A stretch of DNA of 64,000 nucleotides, from positions 868,001-932,000 of the forward strand of contig NZ_FPKV01000002.1 in assembly GCF_900114265.1 (NCBI RefSeq). The letters run 5' to 3'. The notes beneath the pieces are model-generated. The model had not been told where the DNA came from. It ran no database searches and was given only the letters and a program-made list of their open reading frames with translations. Positions 52,401 to 63,924 of the stretch are shown piece after piece (the stretch's first letter is position 1; each line of letters opens with the position of its first letter). This DNA comes from Flaviramulus basaltis (GTDB lineage: Bacteria; Bacteroidota; Bacteroidia; Flavobacteriales; Flavobacteriaceae). Made by a program: the position numbers and the translations under genes.

Positions 52401-53749
52401 CCTAAACGGTGTAAAGTAGGCGCACGGTTAAGTAATACTGGGTGTCCTTTAAGAACATTTTCCAAGATATCCCAAACAACTGGTTCTCTTTTATCTATAA
52501 TTTTCTTTGCAGATTTTACTGTTTTAACAATACCTCTTTCAATTAATTTCCTAATTACGAAAGGCTTATATAATTCAGCTGCCATATTTTTTGGCAATCC
52601 ACACTCATGTAATTTTAATTCTGGACCAACAACAATTACCGAACGTGCAGAATAATCAACACGCTTACCAAGTAAATTTTGACGGAAACGCCCTTGCTTA
52701 CCTTTAAGTGAATCTGATAAAGATTTTAATGGTCTATTAGAATCTGTTTTTACAGCAGATGACTTACGTGTGTTATCAAATAATGAATCTACCGATTCTT
52801 GTAACATACGTTTTTCATTACGTAAAATTACTTCTGGTGCTTTTATTTCAACCAATCTTTTAAGACGATTGTTACGAATAATTACACGACGGTATAAATC
52901 ATTTAAATCGGACGTTGCAAAACGACCACCATCTAACGGCACTAAAGGACGCAATTCTGGTGGAATAATAGGAATTACTTTCATGATCATCCACTCAGGA
53001 CGATTTTCTCTATTATTGTTAGATTCACGTAAAGATTCAACAACTTGTAAACGTTTTAAAGCTTCTGTTTTACGTTGTTTAGACGTTTCTGTATTTGCTT
53101 TATGACGTAATTCATATGATAACGCTTCTAAATCAATTCTTGATAATAGTTCGATTAAACATTCAGCACCCATTTTAGCTAAAAACTTATTTGGGTCTGT
53201 ATCATCTAAGTACTGATTATCTTGTGGAAGTGTTTCAAGAATATTTAAATATTCTTCTTCCGTAAGGAAATCTAGTTTTTGTAATGGCTCTCCTTCTTCA
53301 TTTTTAGCATTACCTGGCTGAATTACTACATAACGTTCGTAGTAAATAATCATATCTAATTTCTTAGATGGTAATCCTAATAAGTAACCAATTTTGTTTG
53401 GTAAAGAACGAAAGTACCAAATGTGAGCAACAGGCACAACTAAGTTGATGTGTCCTACTCTATCACGACGTACTTTCTTTTCTGTTACTTCTACACCACA
53501 ACGATCACAAACAATACCTTTGTAACGAATTCTTTTATATTTTCCACAAGCACATTCGTAATCCTTTACAGGACCAAAAATACGTTCACAGAACAAACCA
53601 TCTCTTTCTGGTTTATGAGTTCGATAATTGATAGTTTCTGGTTTTAAAACTTCACCTCTAGACTCTGCTAAAATAGACTCTGGTGATGCTAAACCAATTG
53701 AGATTTTATTAAATCTCCTTACTGTATTCTTATCTTGTTTTCTTGCCAT
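49448..53749 (-). CDS. rpoC: DNA-directed RNA polymerase subunit beta'
   Basis: 1433 residues, full length. The N-terminal zinc ribbon is [20 protein letters not shown], the active-site Mg motif is [12 protein letters not shown], and the second zinc site is [14 protein letters not shown]. The trigger-loop region is present before a long C-terminal part. It starts 32 bases after the rpoB stop. Confidence 0.98.
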   Translation of the reverse strand: MARKQDKNTVRRFNKISIGLASPESILAESRGEVLKPETINYRTHKPERDGLFCERIFGPVKDYECACGKYKRIRYKGIVCDRCGVEVTEKKVRRDRVGHINLVVPVAHIWYFRSLPNKIGYLLGLPSKKLDMIIYYERYVVIQPGNAKNEEGEPLQKLDFLTEEEYLNILETLPQDNQYLDDTDPNKFLAKMGAECLIELLSRIDLEALSYELRHKANTETSKQRKTEALKRLQVVESLRESNNNRENRPEWMIMKVIPIIPPELRPLVPLDGGRFATSDLNDLYRRVIIRNNRLKRLVEIKAPEVILRNEKRMLQESVDSLFDNTRKSSAVKTDSNRPLKSLSDSLKGKQGRFRQNLLGKRVDYSARSVIVVGPELKLHECGLPKNMAAELYKPFVIRKLIERGIVKTVKSAKKIIDKREPVVWDILENVLKGHPVLLNRAPTLHRLGIQAFQPKLIEGKAIQLHPLVCTAFNADFDGDQMAVHLPLGPEAILECQLLMLASHNILNPANGSPVTVPSQDMVLGLYYMTKLRTSTPEVKVKGEGLTFYSPEEVEIAFNEGKVELNASIKVRTIDINEDGKLAPMIVDTTVGRVLFNQHVPQAAGYINQVLTKKSLRDIIGDILKATSVPETADFLDAIRTLGFKFAFQGGLSFSLGDIIIPPEKQGMIDKANALVDGITGNYNMGLITNNERYNQVIDIWTSTNAELTELSMKRIREDQQGFNSVFMMLDSGARGSKEQIRQLTGMRGLMAKPKKSNAGGGEIIENPILSNFKEGLSILEYFISTHGARKGLADTALKTADAGYLTRRLVDVSQDVIINTEDCGTLRGVEVEPLKKNDEVVETLEERIVGRVSLNDVYNPLTDELLVSAGQLIEDHIAKAIEASPIESVEARSALTCEALQGICAKCYGRNLATGKMVQRGEAVGVVAAQSIGEPGTQLTLRTFHVGGIAGNISEENKLVVKFDGIAEIEDLKTVKGKDNEGNDIDIVISRTSELKLTDKKTGIVLSTNNIPYGSTIFVKNGQQLTKGDVVCTWDPYNGVIISEFAGKVKYENIEQGITYQVEIDEQTGFQEKVISESRNKKLIPTLHIEDSNGETMRSYNLPVGAHLMIDDGEKIIVGKILVKIPRKSAKAGDITGGLPRVTELFEARNPSNPAVVSAIDGVVSFGKIKRGNREIIVESKLGDVKKYLVKLSNQILVQENDYVKAGMPLSDGSITPNDILNIKGPSAVQQYLVNEVQEVYRLQGVKINDKHFEVVVRQMMRKVRIIDSGDTIFLEDQLAHKADFIKENDDIFGMKVIENAGDSTNLKEGQIITPRELRDENSILRREDKELVVARDARPATATPILQGITRASLQTKSFISAASFQETTKVLNEAAVAGKVDSLEGLKENVIVGHRIPAGTGMRRYNDIIVGSKEEFDEMMQVKQELNYN

Positions 53750-53781
53750 AATATATGGTTGAAATGAATTTATTAATTAAC

Positions 53782-56700
53782 CTACTCCTCTAATCTGATA
53801 TCCAATCCTAAACCTTTCAATTCGTGCATAAGTACGTTGAATGATTCTGGTAATCCTGGATCTGGCATTGGTTCACCTTTTACGATTGCTTCGTATGTTT
53901 TAGCTCTACCAATTACATCATCAGATTTTACAGTTAAAATCTCTCGTAAGGTGCTTGATGCTCCATAAGCTTCAAGTGCCCAAACTTCCATCTCACCAAA
54001 ACGCTGACCACCAAATTGTGCTTTACCACCAAGAGGTTGTTGTGTAATTAATGAGTAAGGTCCTATAGAACGTGCGTGCATTTTATCGTCTACCATGTGT
54101 CCTAATTTCAACATGTAGATAACTCCAACTGTTGCTGGTTGATCAAAACGCGCTCCAGTACCACCATCGTATAAATACGTATGACCATATCTTGGAATTC
54201 CAGCTTCATCTGTAAATTCGTTAATTTGATCTATTGTTGCACCATCAAAAATTGGTGTTGCATAAGTACGGTTTAACTTTTGACCTGCCCAACCAAGAAC
54301 AGTTTCATAAATCTGACCAATATTCATACGAGATGGTACACCAAGTGGATTTAATACAATATCAACAGGCGTTCCATCTTCTAAGAATGGCATATCTTCT
54401 TGACGAACAATACGTGCAACAATACCTTTGTTACCGTGACGTCCTGCCATTTTATCACCTACTTTAAGTTTACGTTTCTTAGCGATGTAAACTTTAGCTA
54501 ATTTAATAATACCTGCTGGTAACTCATCACCTACTGAGATTGTAAACTTCTCTCTTCTTAAAGAACCTTGTAAATCGTTTTCTTTAATTTTATAGTTATG
54601 AATTAAATCTGCAACTAATGTATTTGTATGCTCATCTGTAGTCCATTTTCCAGAAACTAAGTGTGCATAATCATCAACAGCATTTAACATTTTTAAAGTG
54701 AATTTTTTACCTTTTGGTAATACTTCTTCACCTAAATCATTAAAAATACCTTGAGCAGTTTTTCCATTAACGATATTGAAAAGTTTTTCGATTAAAACAT
54801 CTTTTAAATCATCAAATTTTCTATCGTATTGCGCTTCTAGAGCTAAAATATCATCTTTATCTTGTGCTCTCTTACGCTTATCTTTTACTGCTCTTGCAAA
54901 CAATTTCTTTTCGATAACAACACCATGTAATGAAGGAGATGCTTTTAATGAGGCATCTTTTACATCACCTGCTTTATCACCAAAGATAGCACGCAATAAT
55001 TTTTCTTCTGGAGTTGGATCACTTTCTCCTTTAGGTGTGATTTTACCAATAAGAATATCACCAGGCTTAACTTCAGCACCAACGCGAATCATTCCGTTTT
55101 CATCTAAATCTTTAGTAGCTTCTTCAGAAACGTTAGGAATATCATTAGTTAATTCTTCATTACCTAATTTAGTATCACGTACATCAAGAGAATACTCATC
55201 AATATGAATTGATGTAAAAATATCTTCACGAACTACTTTTTCAGAAATTACAATGGCATCCTCAAAGTTATACCCTTTCCAAGGCATAAACGCTACTTTC
55301 ATATTTCTACCAAGTGCTAATTCTCCTTTTTGTGTCGCATAACCTTCACATAAAACTTGACCTTTAGATACTTTATCTCCTTTAACCACAATTGGCTTAA
55401 GGTTGATAGATGTACCTTGGTTAGTCTTTCTGAATTTCACTAATTGGTATGTTTTAATATCACTATCAAAACTTACTTTAGCTTCATCTTCAGTACGTGC
55501 GTATTTTATTTTAATCTCATTTGCATCAACATAAAGTACTTCTCCTTCTCCTTCGGCATTAATTAATACACGAGAATCTGATGCTACTTGACGTTCTAAG
55601 CCTGTACCTACAATAGGTGCATCTACTCTTAATAATGGAACTGCTTGACGCATCATATTAGATCCCATCAAGGCTCTATTCGCATCATCATGCTCTAAGA
55701 AAGGAATTAAAGATGCTGAAATAGATGAAATTTGATTAGGTGCTACATCTGTATAATTTACAGCAGTAGGCTCTATTACAGGAAAATCTCCTTCCATACG
55801 AGCAATTACCTTATCGTGTAATATTTTACCGTTTTCATCTACTTTAACAGTAGCTTGTGCTATTAATTTCTCTTCTTCTTCTTCAGCACTTAGGTATATT
55901 GGGTCATTTACAATATCAACAACACCATTAGTTACTTTTCTATAAGGCGTTTCAATGAATCCCATAGAATTCACTTTTGCATATACAGAAAGCGAAGAAA
56001 TTAAACCAATATTTGGTCCCTCTGGAGTTTCAATAGGACATAAACGACCATAGTGTGTGTAGTGAACATCACGAACCTCGAAACCTGCTCTCTCACGAGA
56101 TAAACCTCCTGGTCCTAATGCTGATAAACGACGCTTATGAGTAATCTCTGCTAATGGATTTGTTTGATCCATAAACTGAGATAACTGGTTTGTACCAAAG
56201 AATGAATTAATTACAGAAGATAGTGTCTTTGCATTAATTAAATCTATTGGAGTAAATACCTCGTTATCACGAACGTTCATACGCTCACGAATAGTACGTG
56301 CCATACGTGCTAAACCAACACCAAATTGTTGAGATAATTGCTCACCAACTGTACGTACACGACGGTTAGATAAGTGATCAATATCATCAATCTCTGCTTT
56401 TGAGTTGATAAGCTCGATTAAATATTTTATAATAGTAATGATATCTTCTTTGGTAAGCACTTGCTTATCCATTCCAATATCCAACTGTAATTTTTTGTTC
56501 ATTCTGTAACGCCCAACTTCTCCTAAAGAGTAACGTTGATCTGAGAAGAATAATTTATCAATTATTCCACGTGCAGTTTCCTCATCTGGCGGCTCCGCAT
56601 TACGTAATTGTCTATAAATATGTTCAACAGCCTCTTTTTCAGAGTTTGTTGGATCTTTTTGAAGTGTGTTGTGAATAATTGCATAATCACCTTGCTCTGT

Positions 56701-57597
56701 ACTTTCTTTATGTAAAAGAATAGTTTTAACATCAGCTTCAAGAATTTCTTCTATATTTTCTTTATCTAAAATAGTATCACGATCAAGCACAATTTCATTA
56801 CGCTCAATAGATACTACTTCTCCAGTATCTTCATCAACAAAATCCTCATGCCATGTGTTTAATACACGTGCTGCTAATTTTCGTCCTGTATATTTTTTTA
56901 ATCCAGATTTTGACACTTTAACTTCTTCAGCTAAATCAAAAATCTCTAAAATATCTTTATCTCGTTCAAAACCAATTGCACGGAAAAGAGTAGTAACAGG
57001 TAATTTTTTCTTTCTATCAATGTAAGCATACATTACCTGGTTGATATCTGTAGCAAACTCAATCCACGATCCTTTGAATGGAATAACCCTTGCTGAATAT
57101 AATTTTGTTCCATTTGCATGGAAAGATTGACCAAAGAAAACCCCTGGTGAACGGTGTAATTGAGATACTACTACGCGCTCTGCACCATTAATACAAAAAG
57201 TACCTGAAGGTGTCATGTAAGGTATAGTTCCTAAATACACATCTTGAACAATGGTCTCGAAATCCTCATGTTCAGGGTCTGTACAATACAACTTTAACCT
57301 AGCCTTTAGCGGAACGCTATATGTAAGTCCTCTTTCAATACACTCATCAATGGCATATCTTGGTGGATCTACGAAGTAATCTAAAAATTCTAAAACGAAT
57401 TGATTACGTGAATCTGTAATTGGAAAGTTTTCCATGAAGGTATTATACAATCCTTCATCTCCTCTTTCTTCAGATTTTGTTTCTAATTGGAAAAAATCCT
57501 GGAAGGATTTAATCTGAATATCCAAGAAATCTGGATATTCTGTTCTATTTACAATAGACGAGAAATTTAATCTTTCAGCTTGTGTTGATAACATCAA
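53782..57597 (-). CDS. rpoB: DNA-directed RNA polymerase subunit beta
   Basis: 1271 residues, full length. The rifampicin-pocket region [21 protein letters not shown] is intact with wild-type-like residues (Q, D, H, R, S). The C-terminal [18 protein letters not shown] is the usual end. The start may be the second Met (57594). It forms the catalytic core with rpoC. A hairpin lies in the 121-base gap to rplL. Confidence 0.98.
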   Translation of the reverse strand: MMLSTQAERLNFSSIVNRTEYPDFLDIQIKSFQDFFQLETKSEERGDEGLYNTFMENFPITDSRNQFVLEFLDYFVDPPRYAIDECIERGLTYSVPLKARLKLYCTDPEHEDFETIVQDVYLGTIPYMTPSGTFCINGAERVVVSQLHRSPGVFFGQSFHANGTKLYSARVIPFKGSWIEFATDINQVMYAYIDRKKKLPVTTLFRAIGFERDKDILEIFDLAEEVKVSKSGLKKYTGRKLAARVLNTWHEDFVDEDTGEVVSIERNEIVLDRDTILDKENIEEILEADVKTILLHKESTEQGDYAIIHNTLQKDPTNSEKEAVEHIYRQLRNAEPPDEETARGIIDKLFFSDQRYSLGEVGRYRMNKKLQLDIGMDKQVLTKEDIITIIKYLIELINSKAEIDDIDHLSNRRVRTVGEQLSQQFGVGLARMARTIRERMNVRDNEVFTPIDLINAKTLSSVINSFFGTNQLSQFMDQTNPLAEITHKRRLSALGPGGLSRERAGFEVRDVHYTHYGRLCPIETPEGPNIGLISSLSVYAKVNSMGFIETPYRKVTNGVVDIVNDPIYLSAEEEEEKLIAQATVKVDENGKILHDKVIARMEGDFPVIEPTAVNYTDVAPNQISSISASLIPFLEHDDANRALMGSNMMRQAVPLLRVDAPIVGTGLERQVASDSRVLINAEGEGEVLYVDANEIKIKYARTEDEAKVSFDSDIKTYQLVKFRKTNQGTSINLKPIVVKGDKVSKGQVLCEGYATQKGELALGRNMKVAFMPWKGYNFEDAIVISEKVVREDIFTSIHIDEYSLDVRDTKLGNEELTNDIPNVSEEATKDLDENGMIRVGAEVKPGDILIGKITPKGESDPTPEEKLLRAIFGDKAGDVKDASLKASPSLHGVVIEKKLFARAVKDKRKRAQDKDDILALEAQYDRKFDDLKDVLIEKLFNIVNGKTAQGIFNDLGEEVLPKGKKFTLKMLNAVDDYAHLVSGKWTTDEHTNTLVADLIHNYKIKENDLQGSLRREKFTISVGDELPAGIIKLAKVYIAKKRKLKVGDKMAGRHGNKGIVARIVRQEDMPFLEDGTPVDIVLNPLGVPSRMNIGQIYETVLGWAGQKLNRTYATPIFDGATIDQINEFTDEAGIPRYGHTYLYDGGTGARFDQPATVGVIYMLKLGHMVDDKMHARSIGPYSLITQQPLGGKAQFGGQRFGEMEVWALEAYGASSTLREILTVKSDDVIGRAKTYEAIVKGEPMPDPGLPESFNVLMHELKGLGLDIRLEE

Positions 57598-57658
57598 TAG
57601 ACGGAATTTTGATTAAAAAAAATAGTGATAACGTATCTAATAATTATATACGCAAAAT

Positions 57659-57695
57659 GGTTTAGGTCTTGAAGAGTATTCTCCAGACCTAAACC
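57659..57695 (-). promoter_or_regulatory. hairpin in the rplL-rpoB gap
   Basis: GGTTTAGGTCT (57659-57669) and AGACCTAAACC (57685-57695) form an 11-bp perfect stem with a 15-base loop. No U-run follows. It occupies the place of the attenuator and processing site known between rplL and rpoB in other bacteria. Confidence 0.65.
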
Positions 57696-57718
57696 TTTAT
57701 GTTTTTGAGTTGTTAAGC

Positions 57719-58093
57719 TTACTTAAGCTCAACCTCTGCTCCAGCTTCTTCTAAAGATGCTTTTAAAGCTTCTGCTTCATCTTTAGATACTGCTTCTTTG
57801 ATAGCACTTGGTGCATCATCAACTAAACCTTTAGCTTCTTTTAAACCTAAACCAGTTAATTCTTTAACTAATTTTACAACAGCTAATTTAGAACTACCAG
57901 CTGCTTTTAAAATAACATCAAATTCAGTTTGAGCTTCTTCAGCTTCTCCACCTGCAGCAGGACCAGCAACAGCAACTGCAGCAGCAGCAGCAGGCTCGAT
58001 ACCATACTCATCTTTTAATATAGTTGCTAACTCATTTACTTCTTTTACAGTAAGGTTAACTAATTGTTCTGCGAAATCTTTTAAATCTGCCAT
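57719..58093 (-). CDS. rplL: 50S ribosomal protein L7/L12
   Basis: 124 residues. The N-terminal dimerisation domain is followed by an alanine-rich hinge ([15 protein letters not shown]) and the C-terminal domain ([31 protein letters not shown]). It forms the ribosomal stalk with L10. 62 bases follow the rplJ stop. Confidence 0.98.
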   Translation of the reverse strand: MADLKDFAEQLVNLTVKEVNELATILKDEYGIEPAAAAAVAVAGPAAGGEAEEAQTEFDVILKAAGSSKLAVVKLVKELTGLGLKEAKGLVDDAPSAIKEAVSKDEAEALKASLEEAGAEVELK

Positions 58094-58155
58094 TTTTCTA
58101 TCGTTTTAATAATTTTGTAATAATATATTTGTAATAAAGTGCGTACTATTTAATA

Positions 58156-58677
58156 CTATCCTTCTTTTTCAGATAGTGTTTTAATAATTCCAGCTAATAT
58201 TCCACCACTTGATTTAAGTGCAGAAACAACGTTTTTAGCAGGTGATTGTAGTAATCCTATAATCTCTCCTAATAACTCTTCTTTAGACTTGATATCTACT
58301 AACATGTCTAATTGGTTATCGCCAATATAAACTGCTTCCTCAATAAATGCTCCTTTTAATAAAGGTTTTTCAGATTTTTTACGGAAAGTTTTTATTAACT
58401 TAGCTGGTACATTACCAGTTTCAGAATACATTACTGATGTATTTCCTTTTAAAACTGATGGAAGGTTTCCAAAATCTCTTTCAGAAGCTTCCATTGCTTT
58501 TTCAAGTAATGTATTTTTAACGACTGCCATTTTTACGTTTGCTTTAAAAGCAGCACGACGCAAATCTGAGGTAGTACCTGCGTTTAATCCTGAAATATCT
58601 GCTAAATAGATATTTGCATTATTAGCTAATTCTGCAGTTAACTCCTCAATTACTTGTGATTTTTCTTCTCTTGTCAT
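58156..58677 (-). CDS. rplJ: 50S ribosomal protein L10
   Basis: 173 residues, MTREEKSQVIEELTAELAN start and a C-terminal helix for L7/L12 binding. Stalk base protein. It lies 19 bases after rplA, so a long regulatory leader of the E. coli type is absent here. Confidence 0.98.
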   Translation of the reverse strand: MTREEKSQVIEELTAELANNANIYLADISGLNAGTTSDLRRAAFKANVKMAVVKNTLLEKAMEASERDFGNLPSVLKGNTSVMYSETGNVPAKLIKTFRKKSEKPLLKGAFIEEAVYIGDNQLDMLVDIKSKEELLGEIIGLLQSPAKNVVSALKSSGGILAGIIKTLSEKEG

Positions 58678-58696
58678 AATAAAAGTTTTAACTTAA

Positions 58697-59386
58697 TTAA
58701 CCAATTTTAGGATCAACAGCTATACTTGGGCTCATCGTAGAAGATATAAATATACTTTTTACGTAAACACCTTTTGCAGTTGTCGGTTTTAGTTTCATTA
58801 ATGTTGTTAATAATTCATTTGCATTACCTGCAATTTTATCAGCACTAAATGATGCTTTACCTATAGCAGCGTGTACAATACCAGTTTTATCAACTTTAAA
58901 GTCAATTTTACCAGCTTTTACTTCTGTTACAGCTTTAGCAACATCCATTGTTACCGTACCAGTTTTAGGGTTAGGCATTAAACCACGAGGGCCTAATACA
59001 CGTCCTAAAGGACCTAATTTACCCATTACACTTGGCATAGTAATAATAACATCAACGTCTGTCCAACCGCTCTTGATTTTATCAAGATACTCATCTAACC
59101 CAACGTAATCTGCTCCAGCTTCTTTTGCTTCAGCTTCTTTATCTGGTGTTACTAATGCTAATACTTTCATATCCTTACCAGTACCGTGTGGAAGTGAAAC
59201 AACACCTCTTACCATTTGATTTGCTTTACGAGGATCTACTCCTAAACGTACTGCTAAATCAACTGATGCGTCAAACTTAGTATTGGTGATTTCTTTAACT
59301 AGTGCAGATGCTTCATCTAATGAATACACCCTTCCTTTTTCAATTTTCGCTAAAGCTTCTTTTTGCTTTTTTGTTAATCTTGCCAT
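58697..59386 (-). CDS. rplA: 50S ribosomal protein L1
   Basis: 229 residues. The family segment [17 protein letters not shown] and an intact [21 protein letters not shown] are present. L1 binds 23S rRNA at the E-site stalk and represses its own operon in other bacteria. 20 bases after rplK. Confidence 0.98.
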   Translation of the reverse strand: MARLTKKQKEALAKIEKGRVYSLDEASALVKEITNTKFDASVDLAVRLGVDPRKANQMVRGVVSLPHGTGKDMKVLALVTPDKEAEAKEAGADYVGLDEYLDKIKSGWTDVDVIITMPSVMGKLGPLGRVLGPRGLMPNPKTGTVTMDVAKAVTEVKAGKIDFKVDKTGIVHAAIGKASFSADKIAGNANELLTTLMKLKPTTAKGVYVKSIFISSTMSPSIAVDPKIG

Positions 59387-59406
59387 TTTCTAATGTCTTT
59401 AATAGA

Positions 59407-59844
59407 TTAAGAAGGAAATTTTCCTGTTACGGTTATTCCCATCGATCTTGCTGTACCAGCAACCATTTTCATAGCAGACTCTGGAGTAAATGCATTTAAA
59501 TCTACCATTTTGTCTTCTGCAATAGTTTTAATCTGATCCCAAGATACTTTAGCTACTTTTTTTCGGTTTGGCTCTCCAGAACCTTTCTTCACCTTTGCAG
59601 CTTCTAATAATTGAACTGCTGCTGGTGGAGTTTTGATTACAAAGTCAAATGATTTGTCTTTGTAAACAGATATAACCACTGGTAACACTTTACCTGGTTT
59701 ATCTTGGGTTCTGGCATTGAATTGCTTACAGAACTCCATGATGTTAACACCTGCAGCTCCTAAAGCGGGTCCAACCGGTGGCGATGGATTCGCAGCACCT
59801 CCCCGAACTTGTAACTTAACTACTTTACCTAATTCTTTTGCCAT
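59407..59844 (-). CDS. rplK: 50S ribosomal protein L11
   Basis: 145 residues. It has the glycine- and proline-rich N-terminal domain ([21 protein letters not shown]) and C-terminal rRNA-binding domain ending [13 protein letters not shown]. Part of the GTPase-associated centre. Lies 74 bases after nusG. Confidence 0.98.
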   Translation of the reverse strand: MAKELGKVVKLQVRGGAANPSPPVGPALGAAGVNIMEFCKQFNARTQDKPGKVLPVVISVYKDKSFDFVIKTPPAAVQLLEAAKVKKGSGEPNRKKVAKVSWDQIKTIAEDKMVDLNAFTPESAMKMVAGTARSMGITVTGKFPS

Positions 59845-59918
59845 TTTTAATAATTTAATTTTGATGTTATCTCTCTTTTGGAAGCGAAAGACTCATCTAT
59901 CTTAATGTAACACTATAA

Positions 59919-60473
59919 TTATACTTTTTCTACTTGCATATAACTTAATTCTAATGGTGTTTTTCTTCCGAAAATTTTAACCATAACTTCAAGTTTACGC
60001 TTCTCTTCATTTATTTTTTCTATCGTACCATCAAAACCATTAAATGGTCCATCAATAACCTTAACTGTTTCACCTTTTGTAAAAGGAATTGCTACGTTAG
60101 CACTTTCTTCTACTGATAACTCGTCAACCTTACCTAACATTCTGTTTACTTCAGATTGTCTTAATGGCACAGGATCTCCTCCTTTTGTTTCACCTAAAAA
60201 ACCAATTACATTAGTAACCGATCTAATAATGTGAGGAACTTCTCCCGTTAAATTCGCTTGAACCATTATGTATCCTGGAAAAAACACTTTTTCTTTGTGT
60301 ATTTTTTTTCCATTACGAATCTGTATCACTCTTTCTGTTGGCACTAATACTTGATCTACATAATCTTGCAAACCTAATCGAGCAATTTCATTCTCGATAT
60401 AAGTTTTGATTTTGTTTTCTTGACCACTTACTGCACGAACAACATACCATTTTTTCTCACTTACTTCAGACAT
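59919..60473 (-). CDS. nusG: transcription termination/antitermination factor NusG
   Basis: 184 residues with the NGN domain (KKWYVVRAVSGQENKIKTYIE to about 115) and a C-terminal KOW domain (GETVKVIDGPFNGFDGTIEKIN). It links RNA polymerase to ribosome and termination factors. 18 bases after secE. Confidence 0.97.
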   Translation of the reverse strand: MSEVSEKKWYVVRAVSGQENKIKTYIENEIARLGLQDYVDQVLVPTERVIQIRNGKKIHKEKVFFPGYIMVQANLTGEVPHIIRSVTNVIGFLGETKGGDPVPLRQSEVNRMLGKVDELSVEESANVAIPFTKGETVKVIDGPFNGFDGTIEKINEEKRKLEVMVKIFGRKTPLELSYMQVEKV

Positions 60474-60491
60474 AAATTTCTTTTTAACTAG

Positions 60492-60686
60492 TTAGTTAAT
60501 CCATTGAAAGTAAAATGCTATGACTTTGCTGAATACTGTATCAACACCCCAAATAGCTAGAGAAAATATAATTGAAAATACAGCAACTAAAATCGTTAAA
60601 CTTTGTGCTTCTGCCCAAGTTGGCCATGTCACATTATTTTTTAGTTCTCCAAATGATTCTTTTATATAATTTACTATTCCAGCCAT
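60492..60686 (-). CDS. secE: preprotein translocase subunit SecE
   Basis: 64 residues with one C-terminal membrane helix (about 29-55) and the conserved amphipathic stretch FGELKNNVTWPTWAEAQ. Part of the SecYEG channel. Between tRNA-Trp and nusG, the usual order. Confidence 0.95.
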   Translation of the reverse strand: MAGIVNYIKESFGELKNNVTWPTWAEAQSLTILVAVFSIIFSLAIWGVDTVFSKVIAFYFQWIN

Positions 60687-60764
60687 TTTGTTATTATATT
60701 TTTTAATATGAATTGAATATTATTTCAATTCTACTACTAATTAGGTGTGACCCTTTTTTTATTG

Positions 60765-60837
60765 CACGGGTTGAGAGACTCGAACTCCCGACACCTGGTT
60801 TTGGAGACCAGTGCTCTACCAACTGAGCTAAACCCGT
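60765..60837 (-). tRNA. tRNA-Trp (anticodon CCA)
   Basis: Cloverleaf on the minus strand: acceptor ACGGGTT/AACCCGT, anticodon loop CTCCAAA, T-arm GTTCGAGTC. It lies between tuf and secE, the standard place in Bacteroidota. Confidence 0.97.
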
Positions 60838-60899
60838 AAACATAAGTCAAGGTATTCCGAAAACGAAATACCTTAAGCTTATTATTTATTTAAACTTTA

Positions 60900-62087
60900 T
60901 TAGTCTAATATCTCAGTTACCTGACCAGCTCCTACTGTTCTACCACCTTCACGGATTGCAAAACGTAAACCTACATTCATTGCAATTTTTTGAATAAGCT
61001 CAACAGTAATAGTTAAGTTATCTCCAGGCATAACCATTTCAACTCCACTAGGAAGCGCAATGTTTCCTGTTACGTCAGTTGTACGTACGTAAAACTGTGG
61101 ACGATAGTTATTATGGAATGGAGTGTGACGTCCACCTTCTTCTTTTTTAAGGATATAAACCTCAGCTTTAAATTTAGCGTGTGGTGTAACAGAACCTGGC
61201 TTAGTAATTACCATACCTCTTGAGATTTGAGATTTCTCAATACCTCTTAATAAGATACCAGCATTATCACCAGCTTCACCTCTATCTAATATTTGACGGA
61301 ACATTTCAATACCAGTAATAGTAGATGTTAATTTCTCAGCACCCATACCAATAATCTCTACTGGATCTCCAGTGTTTGCAATACCAGTTTCAATACGACC
61401 AGTAGCAACAGTACCACGACCAGTAATAGAGAATACATCTTCGATAGGCATCAAGAAAGGTTTATCAACTTCTCTTAAAGGCTCTTCAATCCATGAATCA
61501 CAAGCTTCCATTAATTCTAAAACGGTATCAACCCATTTTTGCTCACCATTAAGTGCGCCTAATGCAGAACCAGCGATAACAGGTCCATTATCTCCATCAT
61601 ATTCATAGAAAGACAATAAGTCTCTTACTTCCATGTCTACTAATTCAATTAATTCTTCATCATCAACCATATCCACTTTATTCATGAATACAACGATACG
61701 AGGAATACCTACTTGACGTCCTAAAAGGATGTGCTCACGAGTTTGTGGCATAGGACCATCAGTAGCAGCAACTACTAAAATAGCACCATCCATTTGTGCA
61801 GCACCAGTTACCATGTTCTTTACGTAATCCGCGTGACCTGGACAGTCAACGTGAGCGTAGTGACGGTTAGCTGTTGCGTATTCTACGTGTGAAGTATTAA
61901 TTGTAATACCTCTTTCTTTTTCTTCAGGAGCATTATCAATTTGATCAAATGATCTTGCTTCAGAATAACCTGCATCAGCTAATACTTTAGTAATAGCAGC
62001 AGTTAAAGTTGTTTTACCGTGATCTACGTGTCCAATTGTACCAATATTTAAGTGTGGTTTTGAACGATCGAAAGTTGCCTTTGCCAT
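60900..62087 (-). CDS. tuf: elongation factor Tu
   Basis: 395 residues, full length. GTPase motifs [17 protein letters not shown] and NKVD are present, with the Val-His effector region and all three domains. It delivers aminoacyl-tRNA. Flanked by tRNA genes on both sides. Confidence 0.98.
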   Translation of the reverse strand: MAKATFDRSKPHLNIGTIGHVDHGKTTLTAAITKVLADAGYSEARSFDQIDNAPEEKERGITINTSHVEYATANRHYAHVDCPGHADYVKNMVTGAAQMDGAILVVAATDGPMPQTREHILLGRQVGIPRIVVFMNKVDMVDDEELIELVDMEVRDLLSFYEYDGDNGPVIAGSALGALNGEQKWVDTVLELMEACDSWIEEPLREVDKPFLMPIEDVFSITGRGTVATGRIETGIANTGDPVEIIGMGAEKLTSTITGIEMFRQILDRGEAGDNAGILLRGIEKSQISRGMVITKPGSVTPHAKFKAEVYILKKEEGGRHTPFHNNYRPQFYVRTTDVTGNIALPSGVEMVMPGDNLTITVELIQKIAMNVGLRFAIREGGRTVGAGQVTEILD

Positions 62088-62156
62088 GTTTTTTAAATAA
62101 TTTAATCTTAGTTATATAATAATATTAGTGTATTCTATTTTTTATCTTTTTTATAG

Positions 62157-62228
62157 AGCCAATGACGGGAATTGAACCCGTGACCTCTTCCTTACCAAGG
62201 AAACGCTCTACCCCTGAGCTACACCGGC
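62157..62228 (-). tRNA. tRNA-Thr (anticodon GGT)
   Basis: Minus-strand cloverleaf with acceptor GCCGGTG pairing CATTGGC through two G-U pairs. Anticodon loop is TTGGTAA. First tRNA upstream of tuf. Confidence 0.96.
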
Positions 62229-62239
62229 TTAAATATTAG

Positions 62240-62312
62240 AGCGAGAGACCGGGTTCGAACCGGCGACATTCAGCTTGGAAGGCTGACGCTCTACCAACTG
62301 AGCTACTCTCGC
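62240..62312 (-). tRNA. tRNA-Gly (anticodon TCC)
   Basis: Minus-strand cloverleaf: acceptor GCGAGAG/CTCTCGC, anticodon stem TCAGC/GCTGA with loop CTTCCAA, T-arm GGTTCGAACC. Confidence 0.97.
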
Positions 62313-62342
62313 AATTATTTATATTCCTTTTTAGCAAAAATG

Positions 62343-62424
<82 letters not shown>

Positions 62425-62510
62425 AATTTATACTTATTTCACTCTTTTTAAAGAACTTAACCTTTTTGTTTTTGATAAATTAAAAACTTCAAAGATTTAC
62501 TTTTTTTTTG

Positions 62511-62584
62511 AGCCGATGGAGGGACTCGAACCCACGACCTGCTGATTACAAATCAGCTGCTCTAGCCAGCTGAGCTACATCGGC
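62511..62584 (-). tRNA. tRNA-Thr (anticodon TGT), second copy
   Basis: Identical over all 74 bases to the tRNA at 44605-44678. It heads the tRNA cluster before tuf. Confidence 0.97.
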
Positions 62585-62616
62585 TTTTTTGTGTCTTTTT
62601 TACAAAAAATCCACAT

Positions 62617-62644
62617 AAAAAAAGCCCGCTATTTCTAACGGACT
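62617..62644 (-). terminator. terminator of hpf
   Basis: On the minus strand AGTCCG pairs with CGGGCT (one G-U pair), followed by seven T. It lies 49 bases after the hpf stop codon and separates hpf from the tRNA/tuf operon. Confidence 0.7.
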
Positions 62645-62692
62645 GCAAATGTATAGATTTTTTATTTTATTCAAAACATTTTTTAAGAAATT

Positions 62693-62998
62693 TTAATATA
62701 AATGTGCTCTTAATTTTTCTTTTCGCTTTTTTAACTGTCTTTCAAGGGACGCAATTGCCATATCTGCACCTTCTTCAAAACTTTTACATTGTTTTTTTAC
62801 TACTAAACTATCACCTGGTACACTTATTCTGGCTTCAAATATTTTATTTGTCTTTTCACTTGTGTTTTCAACTTTTAAAAAAACATCTGATTTAATCACT
62901 TTATCATAAAACAGGTCTAATTTATCCATACGCTTCTGAATAAAATCTATTAATTTTCGATCTGCATTAAAATTTACGGATTGGGTGTTTACTTTCAT
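62693..62998 (-). CDS. hpf: ribosome hibernation-promoting factor, short form
   Basis: 101 residues of the HPF/RaiA family: KVNTQSVNFNADRKLIDFIQKRMDKL at the start, central VENTSEKTNKIFEARISV, and the C-terminal helix with CKSFEEGADMAIASLERQL and basic tail KKRKEKLRAHL. The protein binds the 30S decoding site and silences ribosomes at rest. No long-form dimerisation domain. 35 bases after xerC. Confidence 0.93.
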   Translation of the reverse strand: MKVNTQSVNFNADRKLIDFIQKRMDKLDLFYDKVIKSDVFLKVENTSEKTNKIFEARISVPGDSLVVKKQCKSFEEGADMAIASLERQLKKRKEKLRAHLY

Positions 62999-63033
62999 AC
63001 TACTGTTTTTTTTGGTTAGACAATAACTTAAAA

Positions 63034-63924
63034 CTATTTCTTACTTCTTGGGTGTGCATTTATATGCACTTTTTTCAACTCTGCTATACTATTATGTGTA
63101 TAAACTTGTGTAGCAGCTAAACTAGAATGACCAAGAAGTTCTTTTACAGCATTTAAACTTGCACCTTGATTTAATAAATGAGTTGCGAAAGAATGCCTAA
63201 GTATATGTGGACTCTTTTTAACTTTTGAAGATGCCAAACTAAAATAATCATTTATTATTCTGTAAACAAGTGTTTCATAAATTTTAACTCCTTTTTTTGT
63301 TAAAAATAAACTTTCATCGTCTAAAATGTTGTCTAGTTCACTTCTAAGAATTAAGTACTTATTAGTTGTTTGCATTACAGATTTTAATAACGGTACAATT
63401 CGCTCTTTATTTCTCTTCCCTAAAACTTTTAACGTTTTATTATCAAAATCTATACTTATTAATTTTAAATCTACAAGTTCTATTCTTCGTATACCTGTTG
63501 AATAAAATAGTTCTATAATTAATTTGTTACGAACGCTTTCAAAATCTTCGCCAAAATTTAAATCATCTAACACCATTTCAATTTCAGTTTCAGAAAATGG
63601 TACTTGTATTTTTTTACTTATTTTTAATGCTTTGTGCTTTGCTAATGGATTTAAACTAATATCTCCAACTTTTAAAAGAAATTTATAATATGTATTAAGT
63701 GCAGATACTTTTCTATTGATGCTTCGATTTGCTAATCCGCTTTCCACCAATAGAACTATCCAACTTCTTATTTGAGAATAATTTACCTTATTAATTGAAG
63801 CTGTTTCATACTCAGTATTTATAAATTCTGAAAAATCTTCCAAATCATTTTGATATGCTTTTACAGTTAATGCTGAATAGTTTTTCTCTAAGAGTAAATA
63901 ATCTGTAAATGATTGGAATGACAT
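63034..63924 (-). CDS. xerC: tyrosine recombinase XerC-like
   Basis: 296 residues from the ATG at 63924 (MSFQSFTDYLLLEKNYS). A 23-residue upstream extension is hydrophobic and unlikely. The N-terminal SAM-like core-binding domain (1-85) is followed by the catalytic domain with R in STGIRRIELVDL, H-x-x-R in HILRHSFATHLLNQGA and H...Y in LLGHSSLAATQVYTH. It resolves chromosome dimers at dif with a partner Xer protein. Placement next to hpf is typical for the phylum. It is not an integron integrase: no IntI-type insertion is seen. Confidence 0.93.
   Translation of the reverse strand: MSFQSFTDYLLLEKNYSALTVKAYQNDLEDFSEFINTEYETASINKVNYSQIRSWIVLLVESGLANRSINRKVSALNTYYKFLLKVGDISLNPLAKHKALKISKKIQVPFSETEIEMVLDDLNFGEDFESVRNKLIIELFYSTGIRRIELVDLKLISIDFDNKTLKVLGKRNKERIVPLLKSVMQTTNKYLILRSELDNILDDESLFLTKKGVKIYETLVYRIINDYFSLASSKVKKSPHILRHSFATHLLNQGASLNAVKELLGHSSLAATQVYTHNSIAELKKVHINAHPRSKK

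Noticed and set aside
54776-55207. 143-codon plus-strand open frame inside rpoB
   Set aside because: Antisense shadow of a strongly conserved gene with no family features of its own; the same applies to the other long antisense frames in rpoB, rpoC, tuf and rplA.
63034-63924. Integron integrase for the attC-like hairpin
   Set aside because: The recombinase is the standard chromosomal XerC-type next to hpf, without the extra IntI segment, and lies 45 kb away.
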